The notes beneath the pieces were generated by a model. It searched no databases, had not been told where the DNA came from, and was given only the letters and a program-made list of their open reading frames with translations. From positions 1-22,843 of the forward strand of contig CAUEQX010000011.1 in assembly GCA_959020035.1 (NCBI GenBank): a stretch of DNA of 22,843 nucleotides, read 5' to 3'. This DNA is from an uncultured Collinsella sp. GTDB taxonomy: Bacteria; Actinomycetota; Coriobacteriia; Coriobacteriales; Coriobacteriaceae. Of the stretch, positions 6,705 to 13,723 are shown one piece after another (the first letter of the stretch is position 1; every line of letters starts with the position of its first letter). The translations under genes were made by a program, and so were the position numbers.

Positions 6705-7628
6705 TTACAGCTTGGCGTCGATGTCGACGCTCTGATACGTAGGGGTCTGCTGAACATAGAGCTTGATGCCCATGTCGAGCAGCTGATTGACGTCGGCCTT
6801 CTGGGTGGCGTCGAGAAAGACGGAGCTGTCCTTGCCGCCGACCTGATCGGCACCGTCGTGGTTGGCGGTGGCGCCCAGGTTGATGGCGTCGAGCTTGTAG
6901 CCCTGGCAGAACTGCAGCATCTCGGCAGTGTTGCCAAAGACGAACATGACGCGCTCGCCGAGGGTGTTGAGCTTGTCCATCTTGGCGAGGGCACGCTCGA
7001 CGGTGAAGACGTTCAGGCGCACGCCCTGGGGCTTGGCCAGCTTGAGAGCGCCCTTCTTGATGTCATCGTTGGCGGCAGCGTTGTCGACGACGATGATGCG
7101 CTCGGCCTGAACCTTGGTGGTCCAGGTAAAGACGACCTGGCCGTGCAGCAGACGGTAGTCAAGACGTGCGAGGACGATCTTGGCGGGACCGGAGCTGTGA
7201 CGGGACGCCGTGGCCTTCTTGGCGGGGGCCGCGGCGGCCTCGACCGGTGCGTTGGGGTTGGTCAGACCGGTGCGGGCCTCGTTGATGAGGGCCGCGAGCT
7301 CGGCGCCCTTGACGGGGACGGGGCTCATAGCGAGCGTGAGCGCCAGCGGGATGTTGAAACCGCTGACAACCGTGAACTTCGTGCCGTTCTTGGAAAGCTC
7401 GACCATGCTGTTGTTGACCGAGCTGCCGAGCATATCGGTCAGCACATAGACGGTGTCGTCCGCGTTGAACGTGGCGATCATGGCGTCCACCTTGTTGGTG
7501 ATGGGCTCCTTGTCGTCACGAGCAAGCGACACGACGTGGACGTTCGACACGTCGCCGAGAACCATCTCGAGCGTGTCTTTGGCGCCTGCGGCCAGGCCGC
7601 CATGAGATGCGAGAATGATCTGATTCAT
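6705..7628 (-). CDS. PTS mannose-family fused IIA-IIB component
   Basis: This 307-aa cytoplasmic phosphocarrier fuses IIA (residues 1-125, ILASHGGLA with phospho-acceptor H9) to IIB (about 149-307, LARLDYRLLHGQVV with H162). An Ala/Pro-rich linker of about 20 residues joins them (the E. coli ManX layout). Phosphate passes from HPr to H9, to H162 and then to the sugar bound by IIC-IID. The ATG at 7628 follows AGGAGGAGG. A consensus TATAAT (minus strand, 7660-7655) lies just upstream and is overlapped by candidate GntR sites, so the operon is probably repressed at its first gene. Imported substrate would arrive as a 6-phosphate, as the deglycases require. Confidence 0.94.
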   Translation of the reverse strand: MNQIILASHGGLAAGAKDTLEMVLGDVSNVHVVSLARDDKEPITNKVDAMIATFNADDTVYVLTDMLGSSVNNSMVELSKNGTKFTVVSGFNIPLALTLAMSPVPVKGAELAALINEARTGLTNPNAPVEAAAAPAKKATASRHSSGPAKIVLARLDYRLLHGQVVFTWTTKVQAERIIVVDNAAANDDIKKGALKLAKPQGVRLNVFTVERALAKMDKLNTLGERVMFVFGNTAEMLQFCQGYKLDAINLGATANHDGADQVGGKDSSVFLDATQKADVNQLLDMGIKLYVQQTPTYQSVDIDAKL

Positions 7629-7644
7629 CTTGCCTCCTCCTTTT

Positions 7645-7672
7645 CGTTATGGTCATTATAACGTCTTATACG
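7645..7672 (-). promoter_or_regulatory. PTS operon promoter and candidate GntR operators
   Basis: The minus strand has TATAAT at 7660-7655 with only a weak -35. It is embedded in repeats of a CGTTATA-like unit. CGTTATGGTCATTATA (7645-7660) matches the EamA promoter sequence at 8935-8950 at 14 of 16 positions, and CGTCTTATACG (7662-7672) matches the site upstream of the first GntR gene at 9 of 11. The remainder of the 7629-7811 gap shows no gene. Confidence 0.55.
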
Positions 7673-7811
7673 TTGCTTATATTGCTAATTAGTATAAAGA
7701 CCGTTCGCGGGTGAAAATCGACCGTTGACGGGTTTAACGTACTTGAAACGTTGGGGCTGGGTAGGTCGGCGCTAGCTGGATAACCCCAGGTCAGACCCTG
7801 CGCGCAATCCC

Positions 7812-8894
7812 CTATCGCACGAAGTACCAGGGGCTTTCCTGTACGGTGGGTTCCAGCGCAATGCCGGTGCGTTCCTTAAACAGATCCATGTCCTGAGATT
7901 TTTCGGTCCACCACGCGTTGGGCTTAAAGGTCATGCTCTCAATGACATGACCGACAAACACACTGTTGCGCAGCTTGGAGAAGTCGGTGTTCATAATCAG
8001 GATGGACGCGAGCACCAGCACGATGCCCAGGACTTTAATCGCGCCGGCGGGCTCGGCGTAGACACCAATGCCCACCAGTACGGTGACGACCGTCTCGAAA
8101 GACATTACGACGGGAACTTTCGATGTCTCGAGCCCCATGGACAGACCCTGCATATATAAGATGTAAGCCACGGCTGTGGGGATGAGTCCAAAGCCAAGGA
8201 ACAGCAGCAGCAGCTGTGGCGACATTGCCGCGGCGACATCCGGCCACGGAGCCGCGATAGCTGCCATAACCGCACCGCCAAAAACAAAGCCCCAAAACGT
8301 GACAGCCAGCGGGTGGACCGTCTTGGTTGCTATTCGGCTAAACACCGCGAGCGACGCACCACAAAGACCTGCAATCACGCCCGACGTGACGCCCCAAACC
8401 GAAAAATGAAAACCGGAAAGGTCGCCATTGGTCACTGCAAGCACGCAGCCTACGATGTTAAAGACAATGGCAACGAGCTTGTTGGGGGTCACGTCCTCGC
8501 AATAAAGCACGCGGCCGAGCATGACGCCAAACACCGGCGAGGTGTAGAGCAGCACCGAGGCCGTGGACATGCCCACCTCGCCCATGCACTCGTAATAGCA
8601 GGTGTTGGCGGCGGCCAAACCGACGATGCCAACAAGCGCACAAGGAACAAGCTCTTTAGGGCTTGCCTTAAACAGGGCCAGCGGACCCTGAGCCACGGTA
8701 GACCCCTCACCCGGACGGCAGCCCATAAACATCAGGACCGGCGCCAAGATAAGCGCTCCGACCAACAAGCGAAAGGCAGCCATGCTCTGGGACGAAACGC
8801 CCATGGCCGAGATGCCGTTTACAAAGATTCCGATGCTGCCCCACATAAGCGCGGCGATCAGCACCAGCACATAGCCCAGATTGCTCTTCTTCAA
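7812..8894 (-). CDS. EamA/DMT-family transporter
   Basis: This 360-aa membrane protein has ten predicted helices in two EamA repeats (about 8-155 and 165-298), with family patterns such as IAALMWGSIGIFVNG and an ANTCYYECMG segment. The family exports or imports amino acids, nucleosides and other small metabolites. A C-terminal soluble tail of about 55 residues follows the last helix and is unusual. The start is TTG at 8894, chosen because GAGGAGG lies 5 nt upstream; the next in-frame ATG falls inside the first helix. The promoter region shares the CGTTATA-type sites of the PTS operon. That suggests the same regulator and a role such as exporting the freed amine, which is inference. Confidence 0.87.
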   Translation of the reverse strand: MKKSNLGYVLVLIAALMWGSIGIFVNGISAMGVSSQSMAAFRLLVGALILAPVLMFMGCRPGEGSTVAQGPLALFKASPKELVPCALVGIVGLAAANTCYYECMGEVGMSTASVLLYTSPVFGVMLGRVLYCEDVTPNKLVAIVFNIVGCVLAVTNGDLSGFHFSVWGVTSGVIAGLCGASLAVFSRIATKTVHPLAVTFWGFVFGGAVMAAIAAPWPDVAAAMSPQLLLLFLGFGLIPTAVAYILYMQGLSMGLETSKVPVVMSFETVVTVLVGIGVYAEPAGAIKVLGIVLVLASILIMNTDFSKLRNSVFVGHVIESMTFKPNAWWTEKSQDMDLFKERTGIALEPTVQESPWYFVR

Positions 8895-8934
8895 CGCAGC
8901 CTCCTCGGTATTGTTTCCAATATGTTTCGTACTA

Positions 8935-8962
8935 CGTTATAGTCGTTATATACATTTTTCAA
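8935..8962 (-). promoter_or_regulatory. EamA promoter with candidate GntR operator
   Basis: The minus strand has a -35-like TTGAAA (8962-8957) and a -10-like TATAAC (8941-8936), 15 nt apart. The spacer and -10 are covered by CGTTATAGTCGTTATATAC (8935-8953, plus strand). This has two CGTTATA units at a 9-bp period and contains CGTTATATACA, which is 10/11 identical to the site upstream of the first GntR gene. Confidence 0.5.
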
Positions 8963-8983
8963 GACACAAATCGGTGAGCGGAA

Positions 8984-9020
8984 AAGTGATCCGTTTTCCT
9001 CCGTCCCCAGCGGATTACTT
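8984..9020. repeat. 10-bp inverted repeat
   Basis: AAGTGATCCG (8984-8993) and CGGATTACTT (9011-9020) pair with one G-T mismatch around a 17-nt loop. The sequence is non-coding and sits next to the larger hairpin at 9026-9088. Confidence 0.5.
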
Positions 9021-9025
9021 GGCGG

Positions 9026-9088
9026 TTGCGGTGAAATAGTTCCTAAATAGAGGCTTCAAACCCCCAAGCAGGAACTATTCCACCGCAA
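9026..9088. repeat. 19-bp stem-loop after the second deglycase gene
   Basis: TTGCGGTGAAATAGTTCCT (9026-9044) pairs with 9070-9088 at 18 of 19 positions around a 25-nt loop. It lies 38 bases past the stop codon of the second deglycase. There is no U-tract, so it is more likely a repeat element or mRNA-stabilising structure than an intrinsic terminator. Confidence 0.7.
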
Positions 9089-9125
9089 CTTATGAGGACA
9101 TCGAGCTGTTAGGCCGCTCTATCCC

Positions 9126-10118
9126 CTAGTAGTCCAGCTTCCACATGTAGCGGCGCGTCATGTAGTCCTTGTGCGTGACGGCAGAGAGCGCGCGCATGTA
9201 CACATTGTTGAGGATCGGGGCGAAGATCAGGTGGTTGAAGTACTCGCTCACGCTGTCCTTGATGTCGTTGAGGCCGAGCTCCTTGGCGTCGAGCTGATAG
9301 ACGCGCTCGCCACCGTACTGGTTGACGAAGCGGATGCCGCGCTCGTCGTTGCAGCGGCTGCGGCCGACGCTAATGAGCTGGAACAGCGAGGTGCGCTTGT
9401 CCAGGATCTCGAAGGGGCCATGGAAGAAGTCGCAGGTGTTGATGGTGCAGGAGTCGATCTGCAGCATCTCCTGCACGTTGCAGATGCTAAAGACGTAGGC
9501 GGCACCAAAGAGCGGGCCCTGGGCCATGACGTTGATGCAGGGCTTGTCGGCGTTCTGCTCGGCCCACTTGGCAGCGAGCGGACGGGTGTACTCGACGGCC
9601 TTGCGATAGATGGGGTCGACCAAGTCGAACGCGGCCATAGCGGTCTCGTACTCGGCATAGCCCTCGGTCTGCTGCGTAAGCTCCATGGCGATCATGGTCA
9701 CGACGGCAGAGTTGGTGCGAGCCATGCAAGACTCGTCGACGGCCAGGCTGTCGTACTGGATCTTGTAGTCGCAGACCTCGGTGAGGCCGGACTCGTCAAC
9801 ATAGATGGCGATGGTGCTGGCGCCGTGGTCCTTGGCGACCTGGGCGGCGACGATGGTCTCCTTGGTGCCGCGCATGGACACGACGACGGCCAGGGTGTTC
9901 TCGTTAACGTAGGCAGGAGTTGCGTGCACGAACTCATTGCTGGTGTAGCTGGAGCTCACGACCTGCGTGGCCTCGTGCTCCATAAAGTACTGGGCAGGAT
10001 AGTTGCCGCCGTTGGATCCGCCGGCGCCAATCCACACGACGCGCTTGATGCCGCCCTTGTCTGCCTTGTCGGCCAAAACCTGGGAGACGACGTCCTTAAC
10101 CTGTTCCTGAGTAGTCAT
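9126..10118 (-). CDS. SIS-domain sugar-amine 6-phosphate deglycase (FrlB/GfrE-like), copy 2
   Basis: This 330-aa paralogue of the 3844-4827 product has the same two SIS domains (about 25-150 and 175-330) and the same RRYMWKLDY tail. The putative catalytic pair is kept: E217 (in VQEMLQ) and H233 (in FFHGPFE). The usual GE before the HGP motif is CD here (NTCDFFHGP), which may mark a different substrate. Residues 32-35 read AGGS in place of the CGAS of copy 1. ATG 10118 has AAAGG 10 nt upstream. The gene is divergent from a GntR/UTRA regulator across a 205-bp region full of CATACA-type sites. With the PTS and copy 1 it recalls the two-deglycase set of Salmonella gfr. Confidence 0.84.
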   Translation of the reverse strand: MTTQEQVKDVVSQVLADKADKGGIKRVVWIGAGGSNGGNYPAQYFMEHEATQVVSSSYTSNEFVHATPAYVNENTLAVVVSMRGTKETIVAAQVAKDHGASTIAIYVDESGLTEVCDYKIQYDSLAVDESCMARTNSAVVTMIAMELTQQTEGYAEYETAMAAFDLVDPIYRKAVEYTRPLAAKWAEQNADKPCINVMAQGPLFGAAYVFSICNVQEMLQIDSCTINTCDFFHGPFEILDKRTSLFQLISVGRSRCNDERGIRFVNQYGGERVYQLDAKELGLNDIKDSVSEYFNHLIFAPILNNVYMRALSAVTHKDYMTRRYMWKLDY

Positions 10119-10156
10119 CGTGCATCAGCCTTTCTTCTCGTTTGATGCTCTCGATG

Positions 10157-10315
10157 GCATACAAGTTACATACATGTTTTGGTTATGTCGACTAGTTGTA
10201 TGCTATATTTGTCTTAGAATTTTTACTGGTAAGGTTTTCGGTAATCAATTACCAGCGGTTTTGTTGTCATATTGGATACATGCTTTGTTCGGTAAGCATA
10301 TAAGTTAGATACAGG
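10157..10315. promoter_or_regulatory. Divergent control region with repeated CATACA/GATACA sites
   Basis: The 205-bp gap between the second deglycase and the second GntR gene carries five copies of a (C/G)ATACA unit. They lie at 10158-10163 and 10169-10174 (11-bp period), 10197-10202 (reverse strand), 10275-10280 and 10308-10313. AAGTTACATACATG and AAGTTAGATACAGG are near copies close to the two gene starts. An inverted repeat CTGGTAA/TTACCAG (10226-10232, 10249-10255) lies in the middle. These are probable operators of the adjacent GntR protein. Confidence 0.5.
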
Positions 10316-10323
10316 TTGATCGA

Positions 10324-11046
10324 ATGAGCGCTTCGCCGAAAAAGAACTTGGCCCAATACGAGCGCTTGGCGGGCATGCTGCGTGACCGCATCGCCGCCGG
10401 CGTCTACGCGCGCGAAGACAAGCTGCCGTCCGAGATGGAACTCATGGACGAATCGGGGCTGTCGCGCAGCACCGTGCGCCACGCCCTTAAGGTGCTCGTT
10501 GATGAGGGCCTGGTGCGCACCGAGCGCGGGCGCGGCGCCTTTGTGGCCGACACACCGGCGCTCCACGAGAACAACCTAGTGTTTTCGAGCTATACCAAGC
10601 AGGTCGAAGGCCAGGGCATGAAGCCCACCACGCGCACGGTGGACTCGGGCTTTACCAAGGCGGGCGGCAGCATAGCTAAGTTCTTTGATGCCGCCGTGGG
10701 CAGCAAGCTCGTCAAACTTGTCCGTCTGCGTTATCTGGACGATGCGCCACTGTGCCTGGAGACCACCTATCTACCACCGAGCTTTGAGGCACTCATCGAT
10801 CGCGATATCAACGGTTCGCTCTACGCCACGCTGCGTCAAGAATTCCATCGCGCGCCGGCACAGGGGCACAAGACCTTTGAGGTGTGCTATGCCTCGCAAA
10901 ACGAGGCGTTTTTGCTCAACGTTGAGCGTGGGCAGGCGCTGATCCTGATCACCGACTACGTCTACGACACCGACGGCCGCCCGCTCCATGTCTCCAAGCG
11001 CATCCAACGCACCGACCGCGCCAAATACACCGAGCCCATCGGCTAA
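10324..11046 (+). CDS. GntR-family regulator with UTRA domain, second copy
   Basis: This 240-aa protein has an N-terminal winged helix (about residues 8-78) with LPSEMELMDESGLSRSTVRH and the wing GRGAFV, then a UTRA domain (about 95-235). It is a paralogue, not a duplicate, of the 757-1476 product; the recognition helices differ. E. coli FrlR, which serves fructoselysine genes, is also a GntR/UTRA protein. The ATG at 10324 has a weak ribosome site (AGG about 9 nt upstream). It is transcribed divergently from the second deglycase, so it probably represses that gene and itself through the repeated CATACA sites. It ends only 7 bases from the convergent GNAT gene. Confidence 0.9.
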   Translation: MSASPKKNLAQYERLAGMLRDRIAAGVYAREDKLPSEMELMDESGLSRSTVRHALKVLVDEGLVRTERGRGAFVADTPALHENNLVFSSYTKQVEGQGMKPTTRTVDSGFTKAGGSIAKFFDAAVGSKLVKLVRLRYLDDAPLCLETTYLPPSFEALIDRDINGSLYATLRQEFHRAPAQGHKTFEVCYASQNEAFLLNVERGQALILITDYVYDTDGRPLHVSKRIQRTDRAKYTEPIG

Positions 11047-11065
11047 CCTGTCCCTAAATGGTAGG
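11047..11065. repeat. Partial copy of the 44-nt repeat at the GntR/GNAT convergence
   Basis: CCTGTCCCTAAATGGTAGG matches the reverse complement of the corresponding part of copy B (3703-3721) at 15 of 19 positions. It covers the GNAT stop codon (11054-11056). Confidence 0.4.
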
Positions 11066-11653
11066 TTTGGGGAGGTCGGGGAACCAGGTTGGTTTGGGTT
11101 GGTTAGGGACGCGCTCGGCAAGGACCAGCTCCATCCAGCACATGTCGTACCAGCGGCCAAACTTTTGGGCGCAGCGATCGAAGGCGCCCACCAAGCGATA
11201 TCCCATATGGGCATGGAAATCCTGACTGTTGTGCGTTAGATACTCGTCGTCCTTGTCGTGCGGCACGGCAATGAGCGCGCACATGTTGGTGATGCCCATC
11301 GCGATCAGACATTGTTTGAGCGTATCGTGCAACTTGCGACCCAGCCCGCCGTGGCGCACGTCGCGCGCCAGGTAGATCGACGTCTCGACCGACCAGTCGT
11401 ATGCCTCGCGGCTGTTGAGCGGACTCACATAGGCATAGCCTACCGGATGCCCGTCCAGCTCCATCACCAGATACGGATAGCGCTTGAGCGTACGCTCGAT
11501 GCGCCCGGCGAACTCCTCAACGCTCGGCACCTCGTATTCGCAGGTAATCGCCGTCTGGCGCACATATGGCTCATAGATGGCAAGCAACGCCGGCGCATCA
11601 TCGGGCGTCGCCAGGCGAATCGCCGGCTCGGACATCTCGGATTTCTCGGGCAT
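11054..11653 (-). CDS. GNAT N-acetyltransferase, phosphinothricin acetyltransferase-like
   Basis: This 199-aa single-domain protein has the GNAT fold. It opens IRLATPDDAPALLAIYEPYV, has the AYDWSVETSIYLA strand typical of the PAT/MnaT group, and the acetyl-CoA pyrophosphate loop R100-HGGLGRK. It probably acetylates the amine of a small molecule such as an amino acid; the substrate is unknown. ATG 11653 is chosen for a GGTG-type ribosome site 7 nt upstream. ATG 11635 is also possible. Frames further upstream would enter the aldolase terminator. The last residues (PKPTI) are encoded by sequence resembling the intergenic repeat. No clear promoter is seen. Confidence 0.85.
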   Translation of the reverse strand: MPEKSEMSEPAIRLATPDDAPALLAIYEPYVRQTAITCEYEVPSVEEFAGRIERTLKRYPYLVMELDGHPVGYAYVSPLNSREAYDWSVETSIYLARDVRHGGLGRKLHDTLKQCLIAMGITNMCALIAVPHDKDDEYLTHNSQDFHAHMGYRLVGAFDRCAQKFGRWYDMCWMELVLAERVPNQPKPTWFPDLPKPTI

Positions 11654-11666
11654 ACAGCCCCACCCC

Positions 11667-11711
11667 CAAAAAGCAAAGGCCGCCCTGCGCCAAACCCAGC
11701 GCAAGGCGGCC
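11667..11711 (-). terminator. Intrinsic terminator of the aldolase gene
   Basis: On the minus strand GGCCGCCTTGCGC (11711-11699) pairs with GCGCAGGGCGGCC (11690-11678), with one U-G pair and an 8-nt loop. TTTGCTTTTTG follows directly. It lies 18 bases past the aldolase stop codon and just upstream of the GNAT start. Confidence 0.88.
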
Positions 11712-11729
11712 CCTCGTCATTACATCAGG

Positions 11730-12755
11730 CTACAGGACAGCCGCCAGCGCGTCGATGTCCTCCTGTGTCGTGGCCCAGCTGGTGCAAAAGCGCACCACCG
11801 TGTGGGTCTCATCGTACTTTTCCCAGTACTCGATCGAGGCATGCTCGCGAATGCGGGCCATGTCCTCGTTGGGCAGAATCACAAACTGCTGGTTCGTAGG
11901 CGTCTCCAAAAAGAACTGGTAGCCGCGCTCGTGCAGCACACGACGCAGCGCCTGGGCCGTCTGAATCGCCTGTCGACCAATCTCAAAATACAGGCCATCG
12001 GTAAAGAGTGCCTCAAACTGCACGCCCGTCAGGCGGCCCTTGGCCAACAGCGCGCCGTGCTGCTTAATACGCGGAATGGGATGCGCCGGGGCGTGCATGC
12101 CGCAGAACACCACAGCCTCGCCGCAAAGCGCGCCGCACTTGGTGCCGCCGATGTAGAACACGTCGCACAGCTGCGCCAGCTCGGGCAGGGTAATGTCGCA
12201 CTCATCGGCCGCCAGCGCATAGGCCAGACGAGCACCGTCCACAAACAGCGGAATCTCGCGCTTCTGGCACACCGCGTGAATCGCCGCGAGCTCGGCCTTG
12301 GAGTACAGCGTGCCGTACTCGGTCGACAGACTCACGTACACGGCGCCCGGGAACACCGTGTGCTCGTAGCTCTCGTTTTCGTAGAACACCTGGATATAGT
12401 TCTCGAGGTCCTCGGCGTGCATCTTGCCCTCATAGCCGGGGATGGTGAGCACCTTGTGGCCGCCAAACTCGATGGCGCCCGCCTCGTGGCAGGCAACGTG
12501 GCCAGTCTCGGCAGCAACGACGCCCTCGTACGGCGCGAGCAGCATGTCGATCACCGTCGCGTTGGCCTGCGTGCCGCCCACCAGAAAAAACACGTCGGCA
12601 TCGGGGGCCTGGCAGGCCTCGCGAATAAGGTGCTTGGCACGCTCGGTATGTGCATCGGTACCGTAGCCGGGCTGCGGTTCCATATTGGTGTCGACGAGCG
12701 CCTGCAGCACCGCCGGGTGTGCGCCGTGGGAATAATCGTTGTTAAACGCGAGCAT
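11730..12755 (-). CDS. Low-specificity L-threonine aldolase-like PLP enzyme
   Basis: This 341-aa protein belongs to the beta-eliminating lyase/threonine aldolase family (PLP fold type I). These enzymes split L-threonine or L-allo-threonine into glycine and acetaldehyde. It begins FNNDYSHGAHPAVLQAL and has the FLVGGTQANATV cofactor loop, FVDGARLAYAL with the PLP-contacting Asp and Arg, and YIGGTKCGALCGEA with the Schiff-base lysine K206. Length fits the family. The ATG at 12755 has AGAGG 6 nt upstream. The PAP2 gene ends 45 bases before it, and a strong terminator follows. Action on a related beta-hydroxy amino acid cannot be excluded. Confidence 0.9.
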   Translation of the reverse strand: MLAFNNDYSHGAHPAVLQALVDTNMEPQPGYGTDAHTERAKHLIREACQAPDADVFFLVGGTQANATVIDMLLAPYEGVVAAETGHVACHEAGAIEFGGHKVLTIPGYEGKMHAEDLENYIQVFYENESYEHTVFPGAVYVSLSTEYGTLYSKAELAAIHAVCQKREIPLFVDGARLAYALAADECDITLPELAQLCDVFYIGGTKCGALCGEAVVFCGMHAPAHPIPRIKQHGALLAKGRLTGVQFEALFTDGLYFEIGRQAIQTAQALRRVLHERGYQFFLETPTNQQFVILPNEDMARIREHASIEYWEKYDETHTVVRFCTSWATTQEDIDALAAVL

Positions 12756-12800
12756 GGCAATCCTCTCTTACCGGGTATCGGCCAGATGATTCAAACGGAG

Positions 12801-13664
12801 CTATTGTACGCCGTTGGGATAGGCAATACGCGCGGCAAGGCACTCAAGCGCCAGCACCAGGGCAAAGCCGCAGCTCACGTCACTCAAAAAATGCGCTCCG
12901 ATCACGATGCGGCCAAAGGCGACGAGCGCCGCGACCACAGCCGCCGTCCAAAAGACCACCCGGCGGCGCGACGGCTTTTCCTTAAAGGCCGCTGCGGGAA
13001 GCCCGGCGAGCATCAGGCCAATCGCCGCATGCGCGGTGTGTCCACTCGCGAACGACTTAAAGCCGTCCTTGATTACGCCGGCGGCGATATAGCTCCACTT
13101 GTCGGGGTTGCCAATCACCCACCACGGCTGAAAATTGAGCCCCGGCGTGACCTCGATCACGCGCATGCGCGGACGCGACCACAGCGGCTTGACGATCACG
13201 TTGAGGATAATGGCCTGAGCGACCCACACGGCAAGCACCATCAACGCCCAGTGCGTGAGCTCGTCGGGCTCGGTCGTGCGCGTGAGGCGATAGACGATAA
13301 GGTTGGCGGCGATGACCAGCACAAACGTCAGCACCAACTGAACAGCGATGAGTTTGCCGCCAACTTTCAGGGACGAGACGATCTCGTAGCCGGCCAGGCC
13401 AACGTTGACGAGGATGCCAAGCACGGCGAGCCATTTGCTCCCTCTGGAATCGGGACGCACCGCGCGCACGAGCATAACGCCCGCGACGCTTGCCGTCAGC
13501 TCGAACGGCAGCTCGCCGGCGGCCTCGATAAGGCGACCGTACATGCTACCGATGTTGAACAGCGCGCTCGAGATCTGATAATCGAAGAAGCTGCCCGCGC
13601 CCAGACAAAGACACAGGACAACCGCGATAATGGCGACATCTTTCTTATAGATGTATCCGAACAT
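12801..13664 (-). CDS. PAP2-family membrane phosphatase
   Basis: This 287-aa integral membrane protein has about six to seven helices. The three PAP2 phosphatase motifs are present: K159-PLWSRP (C1), FASGHT with S207-G208-H209 (C2), and GRIVIGAHFLSDVSCG with R252, H258 and D262 (C3). The nucleophile is H258. Likely substrates are lipid phosphates such as phosphatidate or undecaprenyl pyrophosphate, hydrolysed at the outer membrane face; the exact one is not readable. An unusually long N-terminal membrane region (about 150 residues) precedes C1. The ATG at 13664 has AAAGGAA 4-5 nt upstream. It lies between mfd (56-base gap) and the aldolase and is probably co-transcribed with both. Confidence 0.9.
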   Translation of the reverse strand: MFGYIYKKDVAIIAVVLCLCLGAGSFFDYQISSALFNIGSMYGRLIEAAGELPFELTASVAGVMLVRAVRPDSRGSKWLAVLGILVNVGLAGYEIVSSLKVGGKLIAVQLVLTFVLVIAANLIVYRLTRTTEPDELTHWALMVLAVWVAQAIILNVIVKPLWSRPRMRVIEVTPGLNFQPWWVIGNPDKWSYIAAGVIKDGFKSFASGHTAHAAIGLMLAGLPAAAFKEKPSRRRVVFWTAAVVAALVAFGRIVIGAHFLSDVSCGFALVLALECLAARIAYPNGVQ

Positions 13665-13697
13665 GCTTTCCTTTCGATGGAGCCAGAGTGCCCAAAT

Positions 13698-13723
13698 GGG
13701 GCGTTTGCAGCGTCGACCCGTTA
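13698..13723. repeat. 26-nt intergenic repeat, copy 2, overlapping the mfd stop codon
   Basis: This copy is identical to 707-732 at 25 of 26 positions. It includes the TAA of mfd (13721-13723) and continues into the mfd/PAP2 gap. Confidence 0.7.

Noticed and set aside
9026..9088. The 19-bp hairpin as an intrinsic terminator of the second deglycase.
   Set aside because: No T-run follows the stem on the minus strand. It is kept as a repeat or RNA structure instead.
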